Below are positions 6,710-15,095 of a stretch of DNA of 64,000 bases, one piece after another (position 1 is the first letter of the stretch; the number at the start of each line of letters is the position of its first letter). The stretch is from the NCBI GenBank assembly GCA_020633895.1, contig JACKCT010000010.1, forward strand, positions 93,480 to 157,479, in the 5' to 3' direction. The notes under the pieces are model-generated. The model did no database searches. It saw only the letters and a program-made list of their open reading frames with translations, and had not been told where the DNA came from. The DNA is from Deltaproteobacteria bacterium (lineage in GTDB: Bacteria; Lernaellota; Lernaellaia; JACKCT01). The translations under genes were made by a program, and so were the position numbers.

Positions 6710-9363
6710 TCGTCCAGCATCGCCTTGAGCTTGGCCAGGGCATTGAGCGCCTCAATGGGCGTCAGCGAAATCGGGTCCAGCGCCCGAACCTCGTCGGCCA
6801 ACTTGCCGGCCTTGCCCGATCCGGCGGCGAACAACCCAAGCTGTCCCTTCGCCGCGCCCCGGGGTTCGGCCGGATCCACCGCCAGACGCGGGCGATCCAG
6901 TTCGTCCAACTCGCCCGATTCCAGGTTGTGCAGAATTTCCTTGGCCCGTTCGATCACGTCCTGGGGCAGGCCCGCCAGGCGCGCGACCTGGATGCCGTAG
7001 CTGCGATTGGTCGAGCCCTCGACGATGCGGTGGAGGAAGACCAGGTCGTCGTTGCGCTCGATGATTTTGACGTTGAAGTTCTTGACCCGCGCCTTAGTGC
7101 GCGCCAGGTCGACCAGTTCGTGGTAGTGCGTGGCAAACAAGGTCTTGGCCTGGACGCCGGGCGTGTCGTGCAGGTATTCGGTCACGGCCCACGCGATGGA
7201 CAGGCCGTCGAAAGTGCTGGTTCCCCGCCCGATTTCGTCGAGAATGATCAGGCTTCGTTTCGTCGCGTGGCGCAGAATTTCCGCCGTCTCGCTCATCTCC
7301 ACCATGAACGTCGATTGCCCGCGCGCCAGATTGTCCGAAGCGCCCACGCGGGTGAAAACGCGGTCGATCACGCCGATGCGTGCCTTTTTGGCCGGGACGA
7401 ACGATCCGACCTGGGCCATGAGGGCGATGACGGCGATCTGCCGGATGTACGTGGATTTACCCGCCATATTCGGCCCGGTGATAATCGCAATCTGCGCCGA
7501 CTTCGTATCCAGAACGCAGTCGTTCGGGATGAATCGCTCGCCCGGATTGGTGCGTTCCACGACCGGGTGGCGTCCGTCTCGGATCTCCAGACAGTCCGAT
7601 TCGTCCATCTCCGGGCGGACGTAGTCGTGCGTCTCGGCCAGGTGGGCGAAGGTCGAGAGCACGTCGAGCGTGGCGATCATCTGGGCGGCGGCCTGGATGC
7701 GCGTGACCTCCGCCGCGACGCGCTCGCGCACCTCGACGAACAGATCGTATTCCAGCGCGGTAATGCGGTCCTGGGCGGTGAGGACCTTGTCCTCGTATTC
7801 TTTGAGTTCGGGCGTGATGTAGCGCTCGGCGTTGACCAGGGTCTGCTTGCGGATGTAGTCGTCGGGGACCTTGTCCTTGTGGGTGTTGGAAATCTCCAGG
7901 TAGTACCCGAACACCTTATTGTAACGCACCTTCAGCGACCCGATGCCCGTGCGCTCCCGCTCCCGGGCTTCCAGGTCGGACAGGTAGCCCTTGCCCTTTC
8001 GCGAAATGGCGCGCAGGTCGTCCAGCTCGGCGTTGTAGCCGTCGCGGATCATATTGCCTTCGCGCACGGTCAGTGGCGGCTCTTCGTCCACGGCGGCATG
8101 GATGAACGCCCGCACGTCGCCCAGGTCGTCAAAGCCCGCCACCAGGTCGGCGATCATCGGCGCGGTAAACTCGGCGAGCAGCGCCTTGAGCGACGGCAGC
8201 ATTTCCAGGCTCGTCGACAGGGACACCAGATCCCGCGCGTTGCACACGGCCAGGCTGATGCGCGAGCACAGGCGTTCCAGGTCGTGGACGCGTTGCAGTC
8301 GGTCGCGCAGGTCGATGCGCATCACCGCCCGCTTTTTCAGGTTGTCCACCGCATCCAGGCGACGGTCGATGTCATCCACCGACAGGAGCGGATAGAGCAC
8401 CCACTGCTTGAGCAGCCGCGCGCCCATGGCCGTGACCGTCTCGTCCAGCAGGCCCAGCAGGCTGCCGCGCCGTCCGCCCTCTCGCATGGACGCGACCAGT
8501 TCCAGGTTTCGCTTGGCCGTCTCGTCGACGACCATGAACTCATCGCCCTTGAACACGCGCAGCCGGTTGATGTGCCCCAGTTCGCGCAACTGCGTGTCGA
8601 GCAGGTAACGCAACACGCCGCCCGCGCTGCGCAACGTGGCGCCGAGTTTCTTGCGGTCCATTTGATCGACCGCGTCTTCCGGGAACTGCACCGAAAGGGA
8701 CGCGACCGCGTCGTCCAGGTCGAAGGACTCGTCGGGAAGCTGGTTGACCATGCGCCCGCCCGCCTGCTTGACCAGGGCGGTGAAGCGCTCGTCGTCCGCG
8801 AGACCTTGGGGCACGACGATCTCCGCCGGCTCGCGACGCACGATCTCGGCGACCATCTTTTCGTCGTCCACATAGCCGCCGCACAGGAACTCGCCGGTGG
8901 TCAATTCCGCGATGGTGAAGCCCCAGCGCTTGCCCTCGCGCACGACGCCCATGAGGTAGTTGGGATTGCGTTCGTCGAGGGTCTCCGGCTCGATGGACAC
9001 GCCCGCCGTCACCACCCGTGTGACCTCGCGCTTGACGACGCCCTTGGCCTGCTTGGGGTCCTCGGTCTGCTCGCAGATGGCGACCTTCACGCCCGCGGAC
9101 ACGAGCTTGGGCAGGTAGCCGGTCAGGGCGTGGAAGGGAATCCCGGCCAGGGGGATGGGGTTGCCCGAGTCCTTGCCCCGGCTGGTGAGCGTCAGGTCCA
9201 GCAGTTCGGAGGCACGCTTGGCGTCCTCGTAAAACATCTCGTAGAAATCGCCCATGCGAAATAGGACGACGTGGTCCGGATAGCGGTCCTTGACCTCGAA
9301 CCACTGGCGCATCGCGGGCGTGGGGCCTTTGGACGCGGACGTTTTCTTTTGGGCCTGGGCCAT
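6706..9363 (-). CDS. mutS: DNA mismatch repair protein MutS
   Basis: The 885-residue protein shows the full MutS plan: a mismatch-sensing N-terminus with the GDFYEMF loop, connector, lever and clamp domains, and a C-terminal ABC-type ATPase with the Walker A motif GPNMAGKSTYIRQ, the Walker B-like LILDEIGRGTSTFDG and the ATHYHEL switch. It recognises mispairs and recruits MutL; no mutL is in the window. The frame stays open upstream to a TTG at 9408, but the ATG at 9363 (MAQAQKK) was preferred because that TTG has no ribosome site. The gene is coupled to the downstream amidase gene. Confidence 0.95.
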   Translation of the reverse strand: MAQAQKKTSASKGPTPAMRQWFEVKDRYPDHVVLFRMGDFYEMFYEDAKRASELLDLTLTSRGKDSGNPIPLAGIPFHALTGYLPKLVSAGVKVAICEQTEDPKQAKGVVKREVTRVVTAGVSIEPETLDERNPNYLMGVVREGKRWGFTIAELTTGEFLCGGYVDDEKMVAEIVRREPAEIVVPQGLADDERFTALVKQAGGRMVNQLPDESFDLDDAVASLSVQFPEDAVDQMDRKKLGATLRSAGGVLRYLLDTQLRELGHINRLRVFKGDEFMVVDETAKRNLELVASMREGGRRGSLLGLLDETVTAMGARLLKQWVLYPLLSVDDIDRRLDAVDNLKKRAVMRIDLRDRLQRVHDLERLCSRISLAVCNARDLVSLSTSLEMLPSLKALLAEFTAPMIADLVAGFDDLGDVRAFIHAAVDEEPPLTVREGNMIRDGYNAELDDLRAISRKGKGYLSDLEARERERTGIGSLKVRYNKVFGYYLEISNTHKDKVPDDYIRKQTLVNAERYITPELKEYEDKVLTAQDRITALEYDLFVEVRERVAAEVTRIQAAAQMIATLDVLSTFAHLAETHDYVRPEMDESDCLEIRDGRHPVVERTNPGERFIPNDCVLDTKSAQIAIITGPNMAGKSTYIRQIAVIALMAQVGSFVPAKKARIGVIDRVFTRVGASDNLARGQSTFMVEMSETAEILRHATKRSLIILDEIGRGTSTFDGLSIAWAVTEYLHDTPGVQAKTLFATHYHELVDLARTKARVKNFNVKIIERNDDLVFLHRIVEGSTNRSYGIQVARLAGLPQDVIERAKEILHNLESGELDELDRPRLAVDPAEPRGAAKGQLGLFAAGSGKAGKLADEVRALDPISLTPIEALNALAKLKAMLDE

Positions 9364-9480
9364 GGGGCGAAACACTCGCGGGCGTTGATCGACGTTAAGA
9401 GCCGCCAACGATAACGGAGGGGCGATAGGGGCGCAACGCTGTGGATAAGTGCGGCATCAGAGTTGTGTCCGATGGTGATG

Positions 9481-9601
9481 TCAGAGCCGCGCACGGTAGT
9501 AAGCGGTCGGGTTCGCCCTGGCACGCCGCGTACGATATGTCAAACAACGATTCTGACGTACCGGATCGGACCAGACCCCTCCCTACAGGTCGGGGCTCTG
9601 A
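9481..9601. repeat. TCAGAGCC element, long form
   Basis: This 121-bp element starts TCAGAGCCGCGCACGGTAG and ends CTACAGGTCGGGGCTCTGA, in the same orientation as 4842-4958. It lies between the mutS promoter region and the 3' end of the exonuclease gene. No target-site duplication is evident. Confidence 0.8.
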
Positions 9602-9616
9602 ATCGGCAAACGCGCT

Positions 9617-10918
9617 TCACCCAATCTTCACCGCCAACCGATCCCGGCGATGCATCAAATCCCGGCGCAGGCGCCGGTCGTCGGGGGCGAGGCGGGTGAT
9701 GGCCTCGATGACGAGTTTCCTGGCGGCCACGTAGTCCTTCGCGGTGCGTTCCAGGTCCTTGGCCATTTCGATGTAAGCCGCCGCTTCGAAGGGGCCGCCG
9801 TCGCGGGCCTCGTCGATGAGCGCCTGCCACAAATCCCGCGCCTGGGCGACACGCCCCGCCTTCTTATGCCGATCGGCGAGACGGAGCATGGCCTTGCGGC
9901 GGGTGTCGCCCTCGCCTTCCACGGCGTGTTGCAGGGCAATCAATTCGTCCTCATGGCGCCCGTGACGGCGGTGGAACTCCGCGGCGGCCAGGAACGCCCC
10001 CGGCGGCGGCTCGATGTCCAGCGCGTCCGGCCGACGCACCGTCGCCACCAGTCGCGCCCCCAGCGGGGCGAGCGTCGCCACGTCGTAGAGATTGTGATCC
10101 AGCAGCGCCCGCAGCTTGCGCGGATCGCCGTCCGCCCGATAGGTCTCGTACATGGACGGCACCAAGCGGCCGGGCACGTCGTTGCGTCGCGAGAGACCGA
10201 CGACTTCCCGCTCCAGCGTGGTGAGCTTGCAGTTCTCCCACACGCCCCGCCAGATGCGCCGCGAAGGTTTGAGCAGGTCCAGGTGGGGCATGTCGCGAAT
10301 CGGCGTCTCGACCCCGGCGATGCGCGCCCGCTCGGCCAGGAACGGCACGTCGAACGCCCGGCCGTTGTAGGTCACGAGATATTTCGCCCGCGCCAAGTGC
10401 TCATTGAGCCGACGCAGGCTCGCCGCCTCCTCGTCCCGCGAACGCATGAAGATCTGCCGCACCGACAGCGTCCGCCCTTCGAAGAAGCCCACGCCGATCA
10501 AAAACGCGCACGATTCGTCCAAGCGCGGACTCTCGGCCGTCTCGATGTCCAGGAACAGCGCGCCCTCCGGCGGCAGGTAAGAGAGCGTCAGATCCTGTGC
10601 CACGTACGCCGCGTCCCCCGGCAAAACCGAGAGATATTCCGAACATCGCGCCTTGCCGTAGATTTGGGAGCCGTCGTAATCGGTGCGCGCCTCGAAGACC
10701 GGACCGGCGTCCGTCTCGACCGTCGCACCTTGGACGAACGCCGAGAGGCCTTTCTCTTCAGCGAGGGATTCCGATTCCTCGACCGGTGGCGAAGCCCCTT
10801 CAATCGACGCAATCAGCGCGCGCAACTCGGCCAGCACCTCGCCTCGGGCGCGGACGGGCGGCACCTCGGTAGATTCCGGGGGAGATTCGGGCGCGATTTT
10901 GGGGTCTTCGGAGGCCAT
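9617..10918 (-). CDS. Ribonuclease H-fold (YprB-like) exonuclease with helical repeats
   Basis: The 433-residue protein contains a DEDD-type 3'-5' exonuclease fold (about 115-290). The acidic motifs are FLDIETAE, TYNGRAFDVPFL and DHNLYDVATLA. The type matches the YprB / RNase_H_2 family, often annotated ribonuclease H-like domain protein. A TPR-like helical region follows (about 310-433, e.g. RHGRHEDELIALQHAV and AAYIEMAKDLERTAKDY). The first 60 residues are a Pro/Glu/Ser-rich, probably disordered tail. The substrate, DNA or RNA, is unknown. It stands alone on the minus strand, with its start 90 bases from the divergent SRPBCC gene. Confidence 0.75.
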   Translation of the reverse strand: MASEDPKIAPESPPESTEVPPVRARGEVLAELRALIASIEGASPPVEESESLAEEKGLSAFVQGATVETDAGPVFEARTDYDGSQIYGKARCSEYLSVLPGDAAYVAQDLTLSYLPPEGALFLDIETAESPRLDESCAFLIGVGFFEGRTLSVRQIFMRSRDEEAASLRRLNEHLARAKYLVTYNGRAFDVPFLAERARIAGVETPIRDMPHLDLLKPSRRIWRGVWENCKLTTLEREVVGLSRRNDVPGRLVPSMYETYRADGDPRKLRALLDHNLYDVATLAPLGARLVATVRRPDALDIEPPPGAFLAAAEFHRRHGRHEDELIALQHAVEGEGDTRRKAMLRLADRHKKAGRVAQARDLWQALIDEARDGGPFEAAAYIEMAKDLERTAKDYVAARKLVIEAITRLAPDDRRLRRDLMHRRDRLAVKIG

Positions 10919-11008
10919 TTCGCAATTATGTGGGGGTGCAGCTCACGGTGTCAAAAGGCGAAGGATGACGTAAAATTTGATTTCCCCACGAGAAAGAAAG
11001 GTTCCTCC

Positions 11009-11836
11009 ATGCCGATACGCCACGACGCCGAGCGACGTTGGGTCGAGATGAAGTTCGAGCTACCCGGCACCGTCGAGCAGGTCTGGCAAGCGGTCGCCAC
11101 GGGCCCGGGGATCAGCGCCTGGTTTACGCCCACGACGGTCGAGGAAAAAGAGGGCGGCGCCATCGCGTTTGACATGGGCGACGGCATGGTCTCTCCCGCG
11201 ACGATCACCGCTTGGGAGCCGCCCCACCGATTTTCCTATGTGGAAAAGGAATGGAACGGGGATGCCCCGCCGGTTTCCACGGACGTCTTCGTCGAAAAGG
11301 ACGCGGACGGCCGGACCGTGGTGCGTATGACGCACACCATGGAATCTGCCGAGAGCGAGTGGGACGAGCATATGGAGGGCTTCGAGGCCGGCTGGCCGAC
11401 CTTCTTTCTGATTCTGTCGATCTATCTTCGCGATTTTCCCGAACAACCGGCGGCCATCGCCTGGGCCCGGGGCATCTATCCCGGCCCTGCCGACGAAGGC
11501 TGGAACCGTCTGATTTCGGGGTTGGGCCTGGAGCAGGCGGCGATCGGCGAGGCGTGCGTCTCGGCACAGGGGGCTCCCCGGCTGGCCGGCACCGTCCTGG
11601 AACGACGACACGGCGACAACGGCGTGAACGACATGCAAATCCGACTGACCGAACCCTATCCCGGTGTCGCCACGATGGGGACTTGCGTCTGGGAAGGAAC
11701 GACGTTGGCGATGGTGGGGCTGTATCTGTGGGGAGATCAGGCTGCCGAGGCGGCGTCGGAATTTCATCCCCGGCTCAAGGCCTGGATGGACGAGCTTTTC
11801 CCGATGCCCGACACCCCGGCGCCCGAAGGGGCCTAG
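11009..11836 (+). CDS. SRPBCC (START/AHSA1-like) domain protein
   Basis: The 275-residue protein begins MPIRHDAERRWVEMKFEL and shows an AHSA1-like START fold in its first half: ELPGTVEQVWQAVATGPGISAWF, ITAWEPPHRFSYVE, and a long C-terminal helix of that domain around GWPTFFLILSIYL. The second half (about 160-275) is a further region of alpha/beta character that I cannot name. Proteins of this type bind hydrophobic ligands or act as co-chaperones. The start was set at the ATG at 11009 with AAAGG nearby; the frame is open far upstream, but only as an antisense shadow of the exonuclease gene. Confidence 0.75.
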   Translation: MPIRHDAERRWVEMKFELPGTVEQVWQAVATGPGISAWFTPTTVEEKEGGAIAFDMGDGMVSPATITAWEPPHRFSYVEKEWNGDAPPVSTDVFVEKDADGRTVVRMTHTMESAESEWDEHMEGFEAGWPTFFLILSIYLRDFPEQPAAIAWARGIYPGPADEGWNRLISGLGLEQAAIGEACVSAQGAPRLAGTVLERRHGDNGVNDMQIRLTEPYPGVATMGTCVWEGTTLAMVGLYLWGDQAAEAASEFHPRLKAWMDELFPMPDTPAPEGA

Positions 11837-11894
11837 CGCCGAGACGCGGCCCTGCCTTGCCGGGCAAAGGGGCGGGAATCTCGCGGGAATCCGG

Positions 11895-11922
11895 TTGACA
11901 TTCTCTTTCGCCTTGTGATAGG
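11895..11922 (+). promoter_or_regulatory. Sigma-70 promoter for the yceD-rpmF operon
   Basis: A perfect TTGACA (11895-11900), 16-base spacer and GATAGG (11917-11922), with an extended -10 TG at 11914-11915. Predicted start of transcription is about 11929, 40 bases before the chosen GTG of yceD. Confidence 0.55.
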
Positions 11923-11968
11923 GACTGCACACTTTTCCCCGCGGGGGCCTCCGCCCACGGGAGGCACG

Positions 11969-12394
11969 GTGCTCGTTCCGGTCCGCATCTTAAGTTCAGG
12001 GTCCCGTCAATTCGACTTTTCCCTGACCGCCGAGCAGATCGGCGAGGCCCTGCCCGATCGGCCGGATCTGATCGAGGTTCGGTCCATCAAGGCGGACCTT
12101 TCGGCGGATATGATTCGCCGGACGATCACGGTGCGGGGAACGGTCGACGTCGAGGTCGTCGCCCTGTGTTCCCGATGCGGCGCCGAGCTTCATCGGACGA
12201 TCACGCTGCCGGTGCGGTACACGCTGCTGCCAGCGAGCCTGGCCGGCGAATACGGCGACGAGGACGAGGGCTTCGGGTATTATAACGAGGACCAGGTCGA
12301 CCTGACGGAGTGCGTGGCGCAGACGATTGCGCTGGATTTTCCTGGACTAATCTACTGTGAGCCAAGTTGTGGCTCGAACGTCGAGAAGACGTAG
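11969..12394 (+). CDS. yceD: YceD / DUF177 family protein
   Basis: The 141-residue protein matches the DUF177 family: an early RQFDFSL segment, a conserved VALCSRCGAEL motif, an acidic stretch, then DLTECVAQTIALDFPGLIYCEPSC. Family members are involved in 23S rRNA maturation or accumulation, and the gene almost always sits directly before rpmF, as it does here (51-base gap). An earlier in-frame GTG at 11915 lies inside the predicted promoter. The GTG at 11969, preceded by GGGAGG, is therefore taken as the start. Confidence 0.85.
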   Translation: MLVPVRILSSGSRQFDFSLTAEQIGEALPDRPDLIEVRSIKADLSADMIRRTITVRGTVDVEVVALCSRCGAELHRTITLPVRYTLLPASLAGEYGDEDEGFGYYNEDQVDLTECVAQTIALDFPGLIYCEPSCGSNVEKT

Positions 12395-12445
12395 GACACC
12401 CGATCCGGACCGACGATAAGGCCGGACACTCAAGGAGCACCGACG

Positions 12446-12631
12446 ATGGCTCGCCCCAAGAACAAGACCAGCCACGCCCGCAAGACCAAGCGGCGCGCTC
12501 ACAACGCCCTGAAGGCCCCGAACTACATCGCCTGCCCGAACTGCGGCGAGTTCACGATGCCCCATCAGGTCTGCGGCGCCTGCGGCCACTACAAGGGCCG
12601 CGAGGTCATCAGCGAGGCGGTCGAAGAATAA
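12446..12631 (+). CDS. rpmF: 50S ribosomal protein L32
   Basis: The 61-residue protein starts MARPKNKTSHARKTKRRAHN, the standard L32 basic head, and has a four-cysteine zinc ribbon formed by CPNCGEF and CGACGHY. Length is normal for the family. An AAGGAG ribosome site precedes the ATG. Position between yceD and fatty-acid genes is the widely conserved order. A 71-bp hairpin repeat separates it from fabD. Confidence 0.95.
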   Translation: MARPKNKTSHARKTKRRAHNALKAPNYIACPNCGEFTMPHQVCGACGHYKGREVISEAVEE

Positions 12632-12662
12632 ATCGCGATCCTTTTGATTGCGTTCCGACCCT

Positions 12663-12733
12663 TCAGAGCCGCGACCGTGAGGGAGCGGGTTGCTTGGACG
12701 AGGCAACCTGCCTGCTGACGCGCGCGGCTCTGA
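12663..12733. repeat. TCAGAGCC element, short form (71 bp)
   Basis: Ends TCAGAGCCGCG and CGCGGCTCTGA are perfect 11-bp inverted repeats, with an inner GGTTGC/GCAACC stem. The same 71-bp form occurs at 55041-55111. It lies inside what otherwise looks like one operon (rpmF-fabD), so the hairpin would be present in the mRNA. Confidence 0.8.
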
Positions 12734-12753
12734 TAATTTGGTGATCGGAAGAC

Positions 12754-13728
12754 ATGACCTCGCCATCTTTCCCCAAAACCGCCCTTCTCTTCCCCGGCCA
12801 GGGCGCCCAGGTCGTGGGCATGGGGCGGGATTTTTACGACCGATCCCCGGCCGCCCGAGCGGTGATCGACGCCGCTAACGAGGCGGTGGATTTCCCCCTG
12901 CGCGACCTGTGTTCCGACGGACCCCTCGAAGCCCTCACCCCCACCGAGATCCAACAACCGGCCATTCTGACGGCGTCCGTCGCCGCGTGGGCGGCGCTGG
13001 TCGAGGCGATGGGCGATGATACGTCGTCGCTCAATATCACGGCCGCCGTGGGTCACTCCCTGGGCGAATACAGCGCGCTGGTCGCCGCCGGGGCGCTGAC
13101 CGTCGAACAGGCGGTGCCCCTGGTGCGGACGCGCGGCGCCTTGATGCAGTCCGCGGTGCCGGAGGGCGTCGGCGGCATGGCCGCGTTGCTCGGCGCGGAC
13201 GAAGAAACGGCCGAGTCGATCTGTCACGAGGTCGGCGGGGAGGTGTGGGTCGCGAATCTGAACGGCGGCGGGCAGATCGTCCTGGCCGGGCGCGTGGAGG
13301 CGCTGGACCAGGCCGCGACCGTCGCCAAGGCCCACGGCATCCGCCGCGTCACCCGATTGCAGGTCTCCGCCCCGTTCCATTGCCCCATGATGCAGCCCGC
13401 CGCCGATGCCCTGGCCGTCGAGCTGGCAAAGATCGCTTTTGCGCCGCCGCGTTTTCCCGTGATCGCCAACCTGGACTCCCAAGCCAATACCGACCCGGCG
13501 CGCCTGCCCGAACTGCTTCGCGGACAGGTGACATCCCAAGTGCGTTTCGAGGCGTGCGTGAGGCGCGCGTCGGAAATGGGATGCACCCGCTTCATCGAAT
13601 GCGGCCCCGGCGGCAAGGTCACGGCCATGGCCCGGCGCATCCTCCCGGACGCCGAGTTCCATACCCTCGCCTCCATTCAGGATCTGCCCCCCTTGCTCGA
13701 ATCGATCGAGGTGCGTAAAGAGGGTTGA
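12754..13728 (+). CDS. fabD: Malonyl-CoA:ACP transacylase
   Basis: The 324-residue protein has the oxyanion motif FPGQGAQVVGMG (13-24), the catalytic Ser102 in GHSLGEYSAL, and the catalytic His region APFHCPMM (about 205-212). It moves malonate from CoA to acyl carrier protein at the start of fatty acid elongation. Length is slightly above the usual 310. It is followed with a 1-base overlap (TGATG) by fabG and then acpP, a standard fab cluster, although fabH and fabF are not here. Confidence 0.95.
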   Translation: MTSPSFPKTALLFPGQGAQVVGMGRDFYDRSPAARAVIDAANEAVDFPLRDLCSDGPLEALTPTEIQQPAILTASVAAWAALVEAMGDDTSSLNITAAVGHSLGEYSALVAAGALTVEQAVPLVRTRGALMQSAVPEGVGGMAALLGADEETAESICHEVGGEVWVANLNGGGQIVLAGRVEALDQAATVAKAHGIRRVTRLQVSAPFHCPMMQPAADALAVELAKIAFAPPRFPVIANLDSQANTDPARLPELLRGQVTSQVRFEACVRRASEMGCTRFIECGPGGKVTAMARRILPDAEFHTLASIQDLPPLLESIEVRKEG

Positions 13729-14492
13729 TGACTCCCTCGAACGACACACCGACAAAAACGGCCTTCGTGACCGGCGCGTCTCGCGGCATCGGCGCGGCGA
13801 TCGCCATGCGTCTGGCCCGGGACGGCTTTGTCGTCGGCGTCGGGTACCGCTCGGGCGAGGACGGCGCGAAGGCGGTTTGCGAATCCATCGCCGCCGAGGG
13901 CGGCCGGGCGATGCCGGTGCGCGTCGACGTCACCGATCCGGAGTCGGTCAAGGACGCGGTCGCGGCGTTCGTCAAGGAGACCGGCGGTCTGGACGCGATG
14001 GTCGCCAACGCCGGGGTGGTCGAGAACAACATGGCCGTCTTCACCGGCGAGGAAGCGCTCGCCGCCATGGTGGAAACGAACCTGTCCGGCGCCTTTCGCA
14101 GCGCCAAGGCCGCGATCAAGCCGATGATGCGGCGGGGCGGCGGACGCATCGTGATCATCTCGTCGGTGGCCGGCCTGATGGGCAACCCGGGACAGGCGGT
14201 CTATTCGGCGACCAAGGCCGGGGTGATCGGCCTGGCCAAGGCGCTCGCACGGGAGCTGGCCCCCAAGGGCATCCTGGTCAATGTGGTGGCGCCGGGCCTG
14301 ATCGACACGGGCGACGGCGGCATGATCGAGGGCATCCCCCCCGAGCACCGGGCGGCCGCCGAGAGCCTGATCGCCCTGGGACGAGCGGGGAAACCCGAGG
14401 AAGTCTCGGGGGTTGTCTCGTTTTTGTGCGGGGCGGATTCGACCTACTTGACCGGGCAGGTCGTTACCGTTGACGGCGGAATGAGGATGTAG
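13728..14492 (+). CDS. fabG: 3-oxoacyl-ACP reductase (SDR family)
   Basis: The 254-residue short-chain dehydrogenase has the NADPH-binding TGASRGIG (15-22), the NAG motif in MVANAGVVENN, the catalytic Ser in IIISSVAGL, and YSATKAG with the Tyr/Lys pair. It reduces 3-oxoacyl-ACP in fatty acid synthesis. The context between fabD and acpP makes FabG much more likely than another SDR. The start is the ATG overlapping the fabD stop by one base, with AAAGAGGG upstream. Confidence 0.92.
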   Translation: MTPSNDTPTKTAFVTGASRGIGAAIAMRLARDGFVVGVGYRSGEDGAKAVCESIAAEGGRAMPVRVDVTDPESVKDAVAAFVKETGGLDAMVANAGVVENNMAVFTGEEALAAMVETNLSGAFRSAKAAIKPMMRRGGGRIVIISSVAGLMGNPGQAVYSATKAGVIGLAKALARELAPKGILVNVVAPGLIDTGDGGMIEGIPPEHRAAAESLIALGRAGKPEEVSGVVSFLCGADSTYLTGQVVTVDGGMRM

Positions 14493-14527
14493 TTTATTGC
14501 CGGAAACCTTGGTGAATCGGAGGAATC

Positions 14528-14794
14528 GTGGAGTCGGGTGAGCAGGAAATTTTCGACCGCGTCGTGAAGGTGATCGTGACGAAAATGGCCGAGTCGGGTA
14601 AGCCGATTTCCGCGGATCGGATCACGATGGACAGCGATTTCATCAAGGATCTGGGCGCCGATTCTTTGACCGTCGTGGAACTGGTGATGGGGGTGGAGGA
14701 CGAGTTCGGTCTCGACGAAATCCCCGAGTCGGAGGTGGAACAAATCCGCACCGTCGGCGACGTGGTGGCTCACCTATCCCGCCAAGGCAACTAG
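14528..14794 (+). CDS. acpP: Acyl carrier protein
   Basis: The 88-residue acidic helical protein carries the phosphopantetheine site in DLGADSLTVVELV (Ser46). It begins with GTG behind a GGAGGAA ribosome site and has a slightly longer N-terminus than E. coli AcpP. It carries the growing acyl chain in fatty acid synthesis and would supply acyl-ACP to the acyltransferase gene two steps downstream. Confidence 0.93.
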   Translation: MESGEQEIFDRVVKVIVTKMAESGKPISADRITMDSDFIKDLGADSLTVVELVMGVEDEFGLDEIPESEVEQIRTVGDVVAHLSRQGN

Positions 14795-14816
14795 GCGGAA
14801 TCGGGAGGGATCTTGG

Positions 14817-15095
14817 ATGGACGCGGAGAGCGTTGAAGAAGTCGTCATCCGTTTGGTAGCCATGCAGTTGGATCTGGATCCGGGTTCGGTGGAGACCGAG
14901 AGCAATCTGTCCGACGATCTGGAAGCCGACCCCTACGATCTGGAAGAGATCGGCAATCTCCTGGCCGAGGAATACGAGATCACCGTCGGCGAAGACGACG
15001 TCGAGGGTTGGGAGACCGTCGGCGACATCGTGCAATTCGTCTTGGAGCGACTCGAATCGGACGGTGACGAGGACGACGAAGACGACGACGAATGA
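14817..15095 (+). CDS. ACP-like protein lacking the phosphopantetheine serine
   Basis: The 92-residue protein aligns over its whole length with AcpP encoded just upstream: LSDDLEADPYDLEEIGNLL matches the SDFIKDLGADSLTVVELVM region. The modified serine of the DSL motif is replaced by proline (Asp38-Pro39), so no 4'-phosphopantetheine can be attached at the usual place. Helix pattern and acidity are kept, and the C-terminus is a run of Asp/Glu. The stop overlaps the start of the acyltransferase gene (ATGA), so the two are coupled. A role as a structural or regulatory partner of that enzyme is inference only. Confidence 0.75.
   Translation: MDAESVEEVVIRLVAMQLDLDPGSVETESNLSDDLEADPYDLEEIGNLLAEEYEITVGEDDVEGWETVGDIVQFVLERLESDGDEDDEDDDE

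Noticed and set aside
5168-9264. Very long plus-strand open frames opposite the amidase and mutS genes
   Set aside because: Composition is typical of antisense GC-rich frames, there are no domains, and the minus-strand genes are certain.
9650-11008. Long upstream extension of the SRPBCC frame
   Set aside because: It is antisense to the exonuclease gene; the START domain begins at the ATG at 11009.
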